64,000 nucleotides of DNA. It comes from Rutstroemia sp. NJR-2017a BVV2 (taxonomy: Eukaryota; Ascomycota; Leotiomycetes; Helotiales; Rutstroemiaceae). Location of the stretch: assembly GCA_002946415.1 (NCBI GenBank), contig NJPS01000046.1:62001-126000 (forward strand), given 5' to 3'. A program made the translations under genes and the position numbers. Within the stretch, counting starts at the first letter, position 1. Each line of letters begins with the position of its first letter. The notes under the pieces are model-generated. The model was not told the origin of the DNA and did not search any database. It saw only the letters and a program-made list of their open reading frames with translations. Of the stretch, positions 48,485 through 60,283 are shown in pieces.

Positions 48485-50060
48485 AATCCTTCTGCTCTGT
48501 ATGGTCTGTGCTTGGAGGCACAGACTCGCGTATCCCATCGAATGAACGACGTCGAAATGCAACGGAGGCGGCCTCCGTAGTTTAATGCATAGAGCTATGC
48601 TACGAACAGCTTGAAGCTTTGAGAGTCCCACCAGTACCGCACTTTTTACATGGGTGCACTGTGCAGTAACGGTTGTCCATCGTCCATCCGCTTGCCTATC
48701 CGCCTGCCCTTCTGCTTCTCCGCCTCTTATTGCTTGTACGGAGAACTTTGTAAGCACCGCACCGCCGAGTCGTTAGAGGATTCTACCGACAAACCACAGG
48801 CTTCCACATGACTGATCGGTCGGTATGTCAGAAAACGGAAACTTCATCCACAGCTCGCAGCTAGCTGATGGGGGGCAGAAGTTGTTACCTCATCCCGTTG
48901 CCTCGTTTGCCTGCCTTCACACTTGGCACACTACCCTTGAGCGCCGTTGGTAGGAACTTACTAGGAAGGCAGAGGAGGCCAGACAAGGAGAGAGGCACCT
49001 GAACCCCATATTTTAGATCGACGTTGGAGGCAAGCCTCCACACAAGCAGCTCCAATAATTCACATCAGTTGCATCTATCTTCAACGGACGAAAAAACGCC
49101 AGTGACACCTTCCTTTGCTAAATTCCGAACTAGCCATGTACCAACCGGGCCCGAAAGGCTACTATTCTGCAGTAATATAGTAGTCCACATTAAGCATGTT
49201 TCTAGATGGCTGTTTTTCCCGAACGTACTTGAGTAAAATCCGGTCATCATCGCAACCGTGTCCCCCTCAAAGTTGGATGGACGAACCATTGTTATCTTTT
49301 CATGTTTCCAGTCCTCAAGTCTTCAAGTCTTCCGCCAGCAATAGTTCCGTACGTCGTAGGACGCTGGTCAAGGAAGGGCCAGAATCACAAAGAAAGCTTT
49401 TCCACTTCCCACTTCCAACTTCTCAAATGCAATAAGCCGTAGTACTGTACTCTTTCCTCCCGTATAGTCCGCTTATCAATTTGATCTGCCTGCCTGCCTG
49501 CCTGCCCGCCTGCCCAGCAATCCACCACCTAAAAATACATCCTACCAAGCACGACTAATCGCACTCAACGTCCTCGCGACAGCCCTGCCCGAACAAGCCA
49601 TAAATTGATACATGATAACATGAAATTAGATAGATGCATTATACAGGACTGCAAGCATCATACCAAAACTTCGGGATTTGCCCACTTGGTTCCACCCCAG
49701 CACCCGGTTTGTAGGAAAACTCCGGCATGCTTCATTTGCCCTCTGCATCAACGTTCGTTTACCGTCACGGTCAAGTTAAGTCTATCAAATTAGTATCAAT
49801 ACCGCAGTTCTCCGCTTGCAGGGAAGGCGATCCAGGCGGAGCAGGGCCAAAGTAAACTAGCACGCTAAGTGTCATCTCCCGCCCTCTTCTTTTCCTGACC
49901 AGCTTCATGGAATGTCCTAGCCACTACGCCTTGACCTCGGATCGTCCTGATCCTGAGACCCTGAGCTCGAGTTACTGCGCAACTTCTTCCCCGATACGTA
50001 CATGGCTGGCTCTCTACTGGTCTGCTGGATGCTGGGCTTTGGCTAGGCACTGCGGACAAT

Positions 50061-50106
50061 GAACAGTGAACAGTGAACAGTAAACAGCAAACAGTAAACA
50101 GCGAAC
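50061..50106. repeat. Tandem repeat, unit GAACAGT/AAACAGT
   Basis: About six to seven near-identical 7-bp units in noncoding DNA upstream of the WOPR gene. Confidence 0.8.
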
Positions 50107-50569
50107 CTCCCTCTCTAACATGTACGAACGCCGGAGGCGGTTTGAATGTTCTGGCTATGATTGCCGAGTCTTGGCTGGATATGGCTTGACATGGCTTGAC
50201 ATGGCTCTGCATGGCTCTGCATGGCTGTACATAGCTCTGCACTAATTATATTCTTGCTAGCTCGCAGGATTGGCCAATTGTCCACTCGTTAAGGTCCTCT
50301 CTACTTGAACAACCGACGCATCAACCCATTGGGCAATCATTGTTGATTTGCTGATTTGTAGAGTAGCTGATCATGAAGCAACCGCAAGTAGCAATTAATG
50401 GGAGCAAAGTAGTTATGCACTATGATAGATCATATGAACTTGCAACAGGAGGCAAGCTTGTGATAATCGCTATGCGCTATGCAGTCGTATCTATGGTACG
50501 CAAGTGGTTGAGGTACCATAACTAGGTCAAGGGAGGTACAGGAAGTAGTAGTAGGCAAGACTCGAAAGC

Positions 50570-51687
50570 ACTCGTGCACTCTTTCCCTCTATCACACACT
50601 CTCCCGCTCGCCTCCCATGAGTCCCATCTCTCCCTCTCCCCTCTCCCCTCTCCCCTCTCCTGGCTCCCTCTTTCTATGGAGTACGACCGACTGGGTAATC
50701 AGGAGGTTCGAGTCGAGACGGAAGAATTAACACACCAGGACCGATTTGGTGTAATGCAACGCGCACGTATGTCTACAGATCCCTGACCCAAGTCCATCTT
50801 CATGTGTTGAAGTGTTCATTCTTAACCTCTATTTTGGCGAAATATCCCAATGCGGTCTATTTGCTGTCTTTTTTTGCTTCACCTTTTCTGATTGCTGCTT
50901 TCTTTGCTACTTTTCTCTCCTGCTCCCTCTCCGATCCTTTCTCCGTCCTTTCCTTTCGTTTCCCTTTCCCTTTCCTTTTTCTGTATTTCTTCATGAAATC
51001 TAGCGTAATGTACGGTACAGTGCACGTAGTATCTTCCTAGCACCTCCCTAGTATCGCTCTAGTATTTCCTCTAATGTCGAACAATGGAAAGGATCCTGAT
51101 CTAGCCGTTATTCACCAGTTGCAGGCTTGTGGTTGGAGACACAGACATAGACACAGACGCAGATACAGAGAACCACAAACACCATCCAAACATCTTGCAA
51201 GTGGTTGAAAAAAAAGCTCCCCCGCAACTCATTCATTCGACTATACCCAACTCCTACTCACTCAACTCTCCTCAACCAAGCCAATTGAACAATTGAATCC
51301 AACCGAAACGAAACTCGCTCTTTCTTCCCACACACGCACAAGCACACACACACGCACACAACATACACAGGCGCATAAACATAAACATACACACATTTCC
51401 TTTCCTCCTCTCTTCCTCTCTCCCCCTCTTTCCTACTTAGACTCCCACTCCCCTCCCATTGCCCTCTCCCACACTATACCCATACCCATACCCATATCCA
51501 CACCCACATTCCGACGCTCAGGCTTTGACAGCAGTGAGACGGACGATTAGAAAAAATTCCTAATTCCCCGATCCGTTCTTCAATTTGTTCCCGGAGACGT
51601 TATCCTCTGAGGAAAATTACACGGATCGACTTACGAATACGAAATATACTCAATCAAGCAACAAGCAACATCACATCAACATCACAT

Positions 51688-51729
<42 letters not shown>

Positions 51730-53084
51730 AAACAAGCAACAAGCAACAAGCAACCAAGATTTTGAACTTCTCTTTCACGTCCACTCTCACATTCACTTCA
51801 GCTTCCACATCCACTTCCATTGTCACTGCCACATCCACATCCACTTCCACCTCTATCTCCACCTCCACCTTCACCTCCATCTGGCCTCCCTGTCAATTAT
51901 AATCTGGGCAATAGTTTTGATACACAAGCACAAGCACAAGCACAAACACAAACACAAGCATAAGTACAAGGACAAGGACCAGTCCAGCCTTATCTGACCG
52001 TCACACTACCGTTGTACTCTGGCACACACATGCCATTGCACATGGCCATCTCGGTAGCACTGCTTCTAAACACACGCCTAGATCCGGAAACAAAGATTTT
52101 GCGGCGACGATCTTGAACGGTCCTACCTCCGACCAACTACCTCACCTCTAAGCGTCTAGGGGCAAAGAGAGAGAAACCTTCCCCAAGCTTCCTGCCTGCC
52201 TCCACCTACCTTTGGACCGAATTGTCCCCCTCGTTTGGGAAGGTGCAACCTCCTGCCGATCACTTTCTCTTGTCCACATCATAACGACTCCCGCCCCTCC
52301 CGACTACCTAGTACCTACTACACTATTTCTTTGCGGAACAGTGGCACAGACCAGGACGAGGTACCTAAGATAATCTCCTAACCTCCCTCCAGCTCCCAAC
52401 CTAACCTAACAACAGTCATACTAGGCTCGAGGAAGGAAGACATCACACACATCACACACATCACACACATCATCTCTTACCCATCTAAACCAAGTTCCCA
52501 CCCATCTAGCCCATCCATCCATCCTTCCATCCACCCAACCCAACCCACATCTCGTCGATTACCCCTACCAACCTTATGCTCCATCTGCTCCCACACCCCA
52601 GCTTCATCGCATAAGGAACCGGTCGATTCTCCGTCCATCATCCTCGCCCTCACCCTCGCACTCACCTTCGCCCTCATCTTCGCTCTCGACCTCATCCTTA
52701 CATGCTCAAATCCCCGTAAACTGCACGGCCGAAATTTACGCTCAACCGGCACCATCCTCGTCCAAGTACCGGAACTTAGCAAAATCAGGGAGTCCGGCTT
52801 GGCATATCCCTCCTCTCTCCCAACGAACTCCCCATCTCGCACAACGTGCCCTAACCTTTCAATCTTTCCCAAATTTGGTGCTTATCCCGGTTTCATTAAG
52901 TGAATGATTCGACACATCACTGTTTGCAAGCCTTTCGCTCTTTCTTGATAAACTCGATTTAAGTACAACCATTCCTGTTCAAGGCACTGCTCCGCTGCTC
53001 GTCTGATGAACTATATCATCCCGGCGTACTCCACAACAACAGCATCATCATCATCATCATCCTCATATTCTTTCTACCTTCACC
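50570..53084 (+). promoter_or_regulatory. Low-complexity, pyrimidine- and CA-rich upstream/leader region of the WOPR gene
   Basis: 2.5 kb of strand-biased simple sequence directly upstream of the WOPR start: CCCTCTC repeats (50630-50661), CA repeats (about 51325-51395), CAACAG repeats (51688-51753), CCAC(T/A)TC-type repeats (51771-51890), ACAAGC repeats (51921-51975), ATCACACAC (52441-52472), CCAT repeats (52503-52548), and CAT repeats just before the start (53042-53061). Short ATG frames occur, such as 50676-50786. The consistent C/A-rich top strand is what very long fungal 5' leaders look like. The transcription start is not visible, so promoter and leader cannot be separated. Confidence 0.55.
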
Positions 53085-54479
53085 ATGGGCTCAACATCAC
53101 CTCTCTCACCAACTTTCCAAGGACACATTTCTTCTACGCAAGATGCTCTCCTTCTTTTCGAGGCTTGTCTTACAGGCCATCTCAATCATGTCGCACGGCG
53201 TCCTCATGATCGTGAAAGATCCAGCTTGATCAAGAGCGGAAATGTTTTTATATACGAAGAGCACTCGTCAGGCATCAAAAGATGGACTGATGGCGTACCA
53301 TGGAGTCCAAGTCGGATACTCGGAAACTTCCTTGTGTATCGAGAACTGGAGCGACCTTTTCCACCAGGCGAGAAAAAGAGAGCCAACAAACGGAACAAGA
53401 GATCTCCAGGAATCAGCAAAGCACAAGAACCTTATGGACGACCAAGTAGCGTCTTAGAAAGTGGATATGGTTCCAGCTCCAACAGCCGTTCTTTTGACCA
53501 ATCGAACTCGGGCAGCCTCAACAAGGAAACGGAGCGCTCCTTGATCGGTTCTTTGGTGGACTCATATGGATTCAAGGAGGACGGTTTAGTGAAAAAGACC
53601 GTCAGCGTAACAGTGGGAGGAGTATCCCATCACTTGGTTTCCTACTATACGGTCGCAGATGTTATCAGTAACAAACTTAGCAATCCCAGCAAAGACCCAC
53701 GATTCCAGAATATCGTCCCACGAGCAGATCTCGTCACAAAGCAGAACTTCCGCGCGTCAATCGATGAGGTAGAGAGTTTAGATCGTATGGATGATCGATC
53801 TCTCTATGGTGCTTTCCCATATGGCCGCCCTGGCTATGACATCTCCAAACAGAACATCGCCCATCGGCCAGCAATGTCACTACCCACTCCACCCATGGCA
53901 TATACCCCTGGGACAAACTTTTTCCCCAATAACTACTCCATGGGCATGGGTTCTGCACCATACAGTGACGGGCTCTCCTCTGCCGCATCAAGCACCGGAA
54001 CTTACGGGCAATTCGCACAAAGCCCAGGCTTGTATGCGGCGCCAAAGACCGAGCCGTACGATGTAGGGACTTTTGGCAGACAGAGGTACAATTCTCTTTC
54101 TGGAGTTAGCGAGGCGACTCGTTCGCAAGTGTCCTCAAATAGCGCCACCTTCGCCCGCAGGCCTTCCAACTACGGTCAATTTAGCGATTCTGGCATGTCG
54201 TCCGGCTCCTTGGATTCGAAAATGACAACGGACTCAGGATTCTCCTCTGGCTACTATGCAGGCATGCGAGATCCCGCACCAAATGTCTACCCTCCACATC
54301 GATCTCTGCCGACACCGAGCCATCAATCAGCCTACGATCGACCAGGTGCAGCCCAATATCCAGCGGAGCCAGTGAGCGCCAAGGAAAATATTTGGCAACA
54401 AATGGGCAATGTGAGCGCTGGTCACGGTCATTACTTGTCACCGCATCAACAGCAATGGGCCAGCACAGGTGGCTCATAA
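53085..54479 (+). CDS. sge1: WOPR-domain master transcription regulator (Wor1/Ryp1/Sge1/Reg1 family)
   Basis: DNA-binding regulator that in related fungi controls morphological switching, conidiation, secondary metabolism and effector expression. Single exon, 464 aa. WOPR domain part A (about 10-100) has TQDALLLFEACLTGHLNHV, RRPHDRERSSLIKSGNVFIY, EEHSSGIKRWTDGVPWSPSR and ILGNFLVYRELERPFPPGEK, followed by the basic KKRANKRNKR. Part B (about 160-200) has KKTVSVTVGGVSHHLVSYY and DVISNKLSNPSKDPRF. The rest is Ser/Gly/Pro/Tyr/Gln-rich and probably an activation domain. The start at 53085 has a good context (CACCATGG) and conserved neighbours. It sits after a very long low-complexity upstream region. 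Confidence 0.96.
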   Translation: MGSTSPLSPTFQGHISSTQDALLLFEACLTGHLNHVARRPHDRERSSLIKSGNVFIYEEHSSGIKRWTDGVPWSPSRILGNFLVYRELERPFPPGEKKRANKRNKRSPGISKAQEPYGRPSSVLESGYGSSSNSRSFDQSNSGSLNKETERSLIGSLVDSYGFKEDGLVKKTVSVTVGGVSHHLVSYYTVADVISNKLSNPSKDPRFQNIVPRADLVTKQNFRASIDEVESLDRMDDRSLYGAFPYGRPGYDISKQNIAHRPAMSLPTPPMAYTPGTNFFPNNYSMGMGSAPYSDGLSSAASSTGTYGQFAQSPGLYAAPKTEPYDVGTFGRQRYNSLSGVSEATRSQVSSNSATFARRPSNYGQFSDSGMSSGSLDSKMTTDSGFSSGYYAGMRDPAPNVYPPHRSLPTPSHQSAYDRPGAAQYPAEPVSAKENIWQQMGNVSAGHGHYLSPHQQQWASTGGS

Positions 54480-55407
54480 AAATTGTAATTTGAAATCCAC
54501 GTTTCGACAGTGGATCGTTAATTCATCTTAGCATGCGCTCCATCAGGTTGGACGTTAACGGGCTGAGCATGTATGAATAAGTCTTGGAAGATTCGTTCCA
54601 CAGCAGCTTGATTCTGCAGTGACCATTGAGTCAATTTGCATTTCGCGGCCTTGTACGTCGCGCTGGTTGAGAGGCCTTAACCCATGTTTCACTGTTCTTA
54701 GTTTATTAGATGGAAGGGGCGACGATGAAGGAAGCCTTCACTCACTATGATGTGAAGGGTCATCGTCTGTGGGATTTACTGGCGTAAACGCGATGTATAT
54801 ATTATGCTGGCACATGGTTTCAGCATGAACAAGTGCTAGCCAGTTGATACCTTTGGCGAGGATACGGTATTCTCATGCCGCCTATCACTTGAAAATCCCT
54901 TGGGCGTACTTGCGGAGCTGTTGCTAATTCTCTTGGAATTGGTTGGAAGAAAGGGAATGTAAGGGTTTTGGGTTGCGGTTTTCAAAGTTTTCGACGGACC
55001 AAAAAGAGCTGACCACGAGCGACTCTTTTTCATTGTATTAAAATTAGATTGTACCTTCGATCACTAATATGGAGTGAATTATGAATGATAATTAGACTAA
55101 AAGTGTCGTGTATTAGTCTTATGCTGTGGTAAGGGAGATATTACCTAAAACGGAATTACCGTATGATTTCCCATGATTAAGCGCAATAGCCGAGTACTGT
55201 CGTACAGACAAGCACGGTGTAGCCGTCCTGTGCAACGCAATTTCTAACAGCAGAGTTAAACCCGGAGTCTGTAAGATCTTGCTTTCGCAGTCCGTACAAC
55301 CAATATTCCAAAGGGGGCGCGTTTCAATTGCTTCCAGCTCCCATATTCCACACAGCCTTTGTCTGGGCTCCTCCACCAAAGGCCGGAAGACACGCCCCAA
55401 AAATGCG
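54480..55407. other. Intergenic region between WOPR gene and CRD1
   Basis: About 0.9 kb. A minus-strand ATG frame of 65 codons at 54836-55033 (MKKSRSWSALFGPSKTLK...) looks weakly coding and Ser-rich, but has no relative I recognise. Otherwise nothing is seen. Confidence 0.45.
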
Positions 55408-56969
55408 ATGAACCCCTCTATGGCACGGCATCAGCTTGCGAGAGCCTCGAACTTTCGCAATGCATTTTCCGGGCTCGCGGGCAACAAATCTTCATTGAGC
55501 CAACAGCATTCACTGCTAAGACCTTGGCATTCTTTCTCGACATGTAAGACTGGCTCTTCTACTACTACTATGTTGAGCTGTGGCTCCTCGCGACGCAACG
55601 TCATCAGGTTCCGTAATCTTCGTTCTCTGTATGCAAAGTTGGCTTGGCTGGGTTATGGATGAGCGGCTGATGATGGTGTAGAAATGAATGTGCGGTGCGC
55701 TTTTCTACGTCGAGGCCTGAGAGGGAGTCGAGGTAAGATGGTTGCGTGTTCTTTCTGTGACGATGAGTTGGAGGGTGAAGATTTCGTCACTTGGATTTAT
55801 GGTCACGTGACTATGGATCGGACGTGCAGGTTTTCTTTTGATGGAGAGGTTTGGATGAGTGATGGTGATGGTGTCTGGATTATGAAGGACTAGGAAACAC
55901 TTCGATAGAGATACTGATTAGTTTACTGCAGAGAACCATCTTCCCCGCCCCCAACACCTGCACCTAAGAAAAAGCCTCTCCTCAACGCACTCAAAGCCAT
56001 CACACCACACGAACACATCTACACGATCCCAAACATCCTAACGTTTTCACGACTCATCGCCGCGCCGGTTGTCGGGTATCTTGTTCTGCACGACCAGCAT
56101 GCGTGGGCCACAGCGCTGTTTGCATATGCGGGCATCACGGACCTGGTAGATGGGTGGATTGCAAGGAAATGGAATTTGCAGACGGTAGTTGGGACGGTTA
56201 TTGATCCAATGGCGGATAAGATGCTTATGACGATTTTGACGGTTTGTTTGGCGGTCAAGGGGGCATTGCCTGGTATGCTTACGTTTCTTCTTTCTCTTCT
56301 ACTACCGCATGTCAAATTGGATGAGGAGTAATCTCTCAATTACCCAATACTTCCCACCTTAACTCTTCCGAAATCCCAAAACACACCCCAGCTAACCACC
56401 ACCTCAAGTCTGGCTTGCAACCATAATTCTGGGCCGGGATATTGGCCTGGCTATAACAGCTATTTACTACCGATGGATATCGCTTCCCCCGCCGAAAACC
56501 TTCACACGCTACTGGGATTTCTCGCTGCCCTCGGCAGAGGTCCATCCAACAACAATTAGCAAGTATAATACGGCGCTGCAGTTGGCGTTAATTGGGGCGA
56601 CGACGGCGATGCCGTTGGTCAGTTGGGACGTTAGTTTGGGGATGACGGGATTACAGTGAGTTTTACTCTTTTACTTATTTGTATTCCTTGCAGCTGGGGC
56701 GATAGCAGTGGTGGTGACGGTGGTGGTGAGAGGACGAGCAAGGAAGAGGGAGGAGGAGAAACGGGAAAAGGAGGGAGACATTTGGAGATTATGGAACGAT
56801 GGCTAATATGACCCACAGATATATGGTCGCTACGACAACTATTTGGAGTGGTGCTAGTTATATATACACGAAAGATGCAGTGAAGATCTTGAACCAGGAT
56901 GTTGTGCAGGCCAAGGAGAAGGAAAAGGATATTGAAATCAAGAAGCAGGAGAAAGAAGGAAAACCATGA
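55408..56969 (+). CDS. crd1: Cardiolipin synthase CRD1 (CDP-alcohol phosphatidyltransferase)
   Basis: Inner mitochondrial membrane enzyme joining CDP-diacylglycerol and phosphatidylglycerol to make cardiolipin. Proposed exons 55408-55607, 55932-56272, 56409-56655 and 56819-56969; 312 aa. The catalytic motif is DLVDGWIARKWNLQTVVGTV followed by IDPMADK, the D..DG..AR...G...D...D signature. Before it lies YTIPNILTFSRLIAAPVVGY. The N-terminal exon (MNPSMARHQLARASNFRNAF) is Arg/Ser-rich and acid-poor, like a mitochondrial presequence. Exons 2-4 are firm; exon 1 is less so: its donor (CAG|GTTCCG) is weak and the 324-nt intron is long. Alternative starts are possible, for example the ATG at 55684, which also encodes an Arg-rich peptide. 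The tail is Lys/Glu-rich. Confidence 0.85.
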
Positions 56970-57337
56970 TGAGTAGTCGTCACAGCTATAGAGAGATGCA
57001 CTCAACGAACATGTATTTATGTAGTTACCGATTGTACGGGTAGTATTACGCAACACGATGTATTATTTGGGCTTGAAGAAGGAAACACCAGAATTGGGAT
57101 GACGACAGATGTTAGAAGATATGGAAAGGACCGTTGCATACATCATATCTACGAATTGTGATTCTCTAACTCTAACATGCTACAATGTGGAACAAGTAGA
57201 CTAGTGGCGTCGTTATATATCATACAACGATCATCATCTACGCCACAGCCATGCGTTCCATCCAGCCCAGAAACGCCATCGCTTAATGCAAGCCGCCAAA
57301 CCTCCCAACTACTATCCTTCCCATCCTACCCAAAGCC
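56970..57337. other. Convergent 3' region between CRD1 and MTO1
   Basis: 368 bp between two convergent stop codons. No gene is seen. Confidence 0.6.
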
Positions 57338-59508
57338 TCAAGGCTCTGACATGTCCTCCCTAAGCTTCCGATGCATAAGAATCTCATCATACATATTCGC
57401 CCTCGCCACCATCCGACTTCTATTCTGGACATAAGCCAGCAATCTCAAACAACCACTCGGCGTCATGCCCTCGATCCTCCTCGCCTGCCCCACCGATTCC
57501 GGCCGCGTGACTTTGAGGAGTGATTTCTCGTGCAGCGACAACCCATAGATCGAATCGTAGTCCAGATCCGAGGGCAGTTTCAGCGCTTCGTCCTTCTGGA
57601 AAACTTTCATCGCCGACTTCTGCTGCGCTACATATGGAGCATAAACGGCTTCAATACCCACTCTATCTCTAATCCGCTGTGGATAGGTCAAGATCTCGGG
57701 GACGCGACCTGCAAGATCATTCATCGTAACGCCGACTAGTCTCAAAATATCGAAAGCGCTCCGCCTAGTCGTATCATTCGCGACCTTGAAGCCCTCGCTC
57801 ATCCAAACCGGCGCCGAGGAAATATTCTCCATCAACGTCGTCTTCAAGTTATTCATCTGCGCCACCTCGTCCTGGAAAGCGGTCCATCGTTTGTCGCCCA
57901 CTACGCCGGCTAGACGTCCCTTTTCCGTAAGTCGCAGATCGGCATTGTCGGCGCGCGAGCTCATCCGGTACTCGCTGCGAGAGGTAAACATGCGGTACGG
58001 CTCGGATACGCCTTTCGTCGTGAGATCGTCGATCATGATGCCGACGTAGCCGTCGCCGCGTGATAGGACGAGTTGGGGCAGGGACTGAGAGGCTAGGCCG
58101 GCGTTTATACCGGCTATGATGCCTTGGGCTGCGGCTTCTTCGTATCCAGTAGTTCCGTTGATTTGGCCGGCGAGGAAAAGTCCTTGAATGGCTTTGGTTT
58201 CGAGTGTTGCTTTTAAGCTTCGAGGATCGACGTAGTCGTATTCGACACCGTAGCCTGGTTGTAACATTGTCACGTTTTCTAGCCCGGGGATAGTCTTCAA
58301 AAGTTGTTCTTGGGCCTCGGCTGGGATAGTCATGGAGATACCGTTAGGGTAAATGACATCGCTGTCAAAGCCTTCGGGCTCTAACCAGACAATATGTCTG
58401 TCCTTATCTGAGAACCTCAAAACCTTGGATTCTAGAGATGGACAGTATCTTGGGCCTTTTACAGTTTCTCTGATATGAATAGACTTATCCAGATTGTCTC
58501 GGACCACTGCATGCGAGGCGTCGTTGGTATATGTAGCGTAGCAGGGCAGCTGGTCCTTGACCGAGACAGTCTCATTGAGGTAACTGAATGGCATTGGCGG
58601 CTCATCACCCGGCTGCACAACGAGCGACTCGTAGTTGATAGAGTTCTTTGCCAGCCGAGGAGGTGTGCCCGTCTTCAATCTCCCCAGCGTGAACCCCGCG
58701 TCCTTCAACGACTTGCTGAGCCCGAAAGTCGCAGCTTCGCCCATGCGACCAGCAGGATAACACTCCAGTCCAATATGTATCTCTCCGCCTAGAAATGTGC
58801 CAGTAGTAATAACCACTTGTTGCGCCGGTATAATTTCTCCCGACTCCAACCTCACTCCAGTAATCTTGCCACTTTGCGCCGACGTATCCTCCTTCGAAAC
58901 AATAATATCCGCCACACTGCCTGTAATGATCGAAAGATTTGGATACGCCTCCAACTCCTCCCGCATATACTTTTTATAAAGGCTTCGATCAATCTGCGCC
59001 CTCGGACCCTACAAGCCATCAGTCAGCGAATTCTCCTCCCCTTCCCCTTCATAGCACAGAAACACCCACCCACACCGCAGGTCCCTTCTTCCGATTCAGC
59101 ACCTTAAACTGCACCCCCGCCTTATCAATTATCCTCCCAGCCACACCATCCAATGCGTCAATCTCCCTCAACATTGTCCCCTTCCCTATCCCGCCAAAAC
59201 TCGGATTGCAAGAGCAAACACCGATATTGTCGAGTTTGGGCGTGATCAGCGCAGTTCTGGCGCCGGACCGCGCAGCTCCTGCGCAGGCTTCGGCTCCGGC
59301 ATGTCCACCTCCAATGACGACGACATCATATGGTCTGCGGATATTGAATCAGCTTCGTTCTGGTCGCATACAGTGTTCGCGCAGGCCGAGAATAAAATTA
59401 CCTTGTGCCAGCCGCTACACTCGCAAGAGTCCTTCGCTGCAGGAAGCGCGACGGAACCAGAGAATTGTGTAATAGGCGACTGTGAGTCGCCACTATCCTT
59501 CTATTCAT
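57338..59508 (-). CDS. mto1: MTO1, mitochondrial tRNA wobble-uridine modification enzyme (MnmG/GidA family)
   Basis: FAD protein that, with the GTPase MSS1, adds the carboxymethylaminomethyl group to U34 of mitochondrial tRNAs. Exons 59402-59508, 59070-59334 and 57338-59008; 680 aa. The N-terminus [20 protein letters not shown] is Arg-rich without acids, a mitochondrial presequence. The FAD fold follows at [20 protein letters not shown] (about 40-59), then the MnmG hallmarks [44 protein letters not shown], and [16 protein letters not shown]. The C-terminal helical domain ends [20 protein letters not shown]. The gene is convergent with CRD1, another mitochondrial gene. Intact. Confidence 0.96.
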
Positions 59509-60283
59509 CTTTGCATGTCGAAATTGTAGATGTAGTTTTCGGCCAAAGTAGCACAAGTATTATTTTTTATGTAGCATCGGTGCTTTTTTCCCCGCGGCCG
59601 AGCTACGAGTTTCTATTGCAATTAGAGTACCCCAGTGACCCCTCAGGAGTAGTCAATATAGGGTGCTTACAGATAATTTTGGAAAGTTTATTGTGTCACA
59701 AGAGGATGCCAACAAGTTTCGTTATTGTTAATCACATCATGATGGACAGGTTGTTAATATAACGGATTCATTTCTGCATCGACATTGATGAGGACTCTAT
59801 ACTACAGGCCCCAGAACAGATGATTCTCAGTTGACCGCGGACAGATCTGAAATCCGATATTTGTTTTTTTATGTTTTTTCTGTAAATGTGACCGCTTCTC
59901 TCTTCCAACTCATCCAATCGTTCAGGTGAGACATCCTCCCATGGCTCGCAACGGACAAAAGCAGTTGCTGAGAGCGTGGGATATAACCTACTCCCACGAA
60001 ATGAAAGGCCAGTTCCGAGATCCTTTCCTAGGATATAGACCCCTTAGTAGGTATCAACCCATCAATCCATAAGAACACCAGAAAGACTGAGCTGCTTAAC
60101 ACGTATCCATAATCATAGACATTTTCGCTGGCAGGAGGAACAGCCCAAAACAACCGCAACGCCAAAACACCTACCCTAAACCGCAAAAATAGGTATATAA
60201 GCAATCACATCTATACCATAACGCCATGCCTCACAGACATCGAAATCTGGCAAATCGTAACTAAGGTCACTACTCATAGCCAA
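59509..60283. other. Intergenic region upstream of MTO1
   Basis: About 0.8 kb holding the MTO1 promoter and the 3' end of the next minus-strand gene. No additional gene is supported. Confidence 0.55.

Larger units (their letters stand above)
45178..50569. other. 5.4 kb gene-poor region upstream of the WOPR gene
   Basis: No gene can be supported on either strand. From 45.2 to about 47.3 kb there are several overlapping plus-strand frames of 70-140 codons in shifting frames. They may be a decaying gene, but I recognise no motif. From 47.3 kb onward there are short tandem repeats separated by unique sequence: GAAGCAG/GGAGGCA at 48092-48126, GGTGGACTC at 48451-48484, CTGC at 49486-49515, AACAGT at 50061-50106, and ATGGCT-(C/T)TG at 50180-50240. 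Confidence 0.5.

Noticed and set aside
48555..48640. tRNA-like stretch (GCCTCCGTAGTTTAATGC...)
   Set aside because: No T-arm GTTC loop and no pairing acceptor stem can be drawn.
50061..50240. CRISPR-like repeat run
   Set aside because: Units are 7-16 bp in direct tandem without unique spacers, so they are simple repeats in a eukaryotic genome.
50690..50720. GGTTCGAGTC motif resembling a tRNA T-arm
   Set aside because: No matching D-arm, anticodon stem or acceptor stem around it.
51585..51902. Thr/Ser-rich frame MFPETLSSEEN... as a protein
   Set aside because: Its composition is just translated CAACAG and CCACTTC microsatellite sequence.
55684..55893. 69-codon frame starting MNVRCAFLRRGL as a separate gene
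   Set aside because: It lies within the region between possible CRD1 first exons and the core. Kept only as an alternative start for CRD1.
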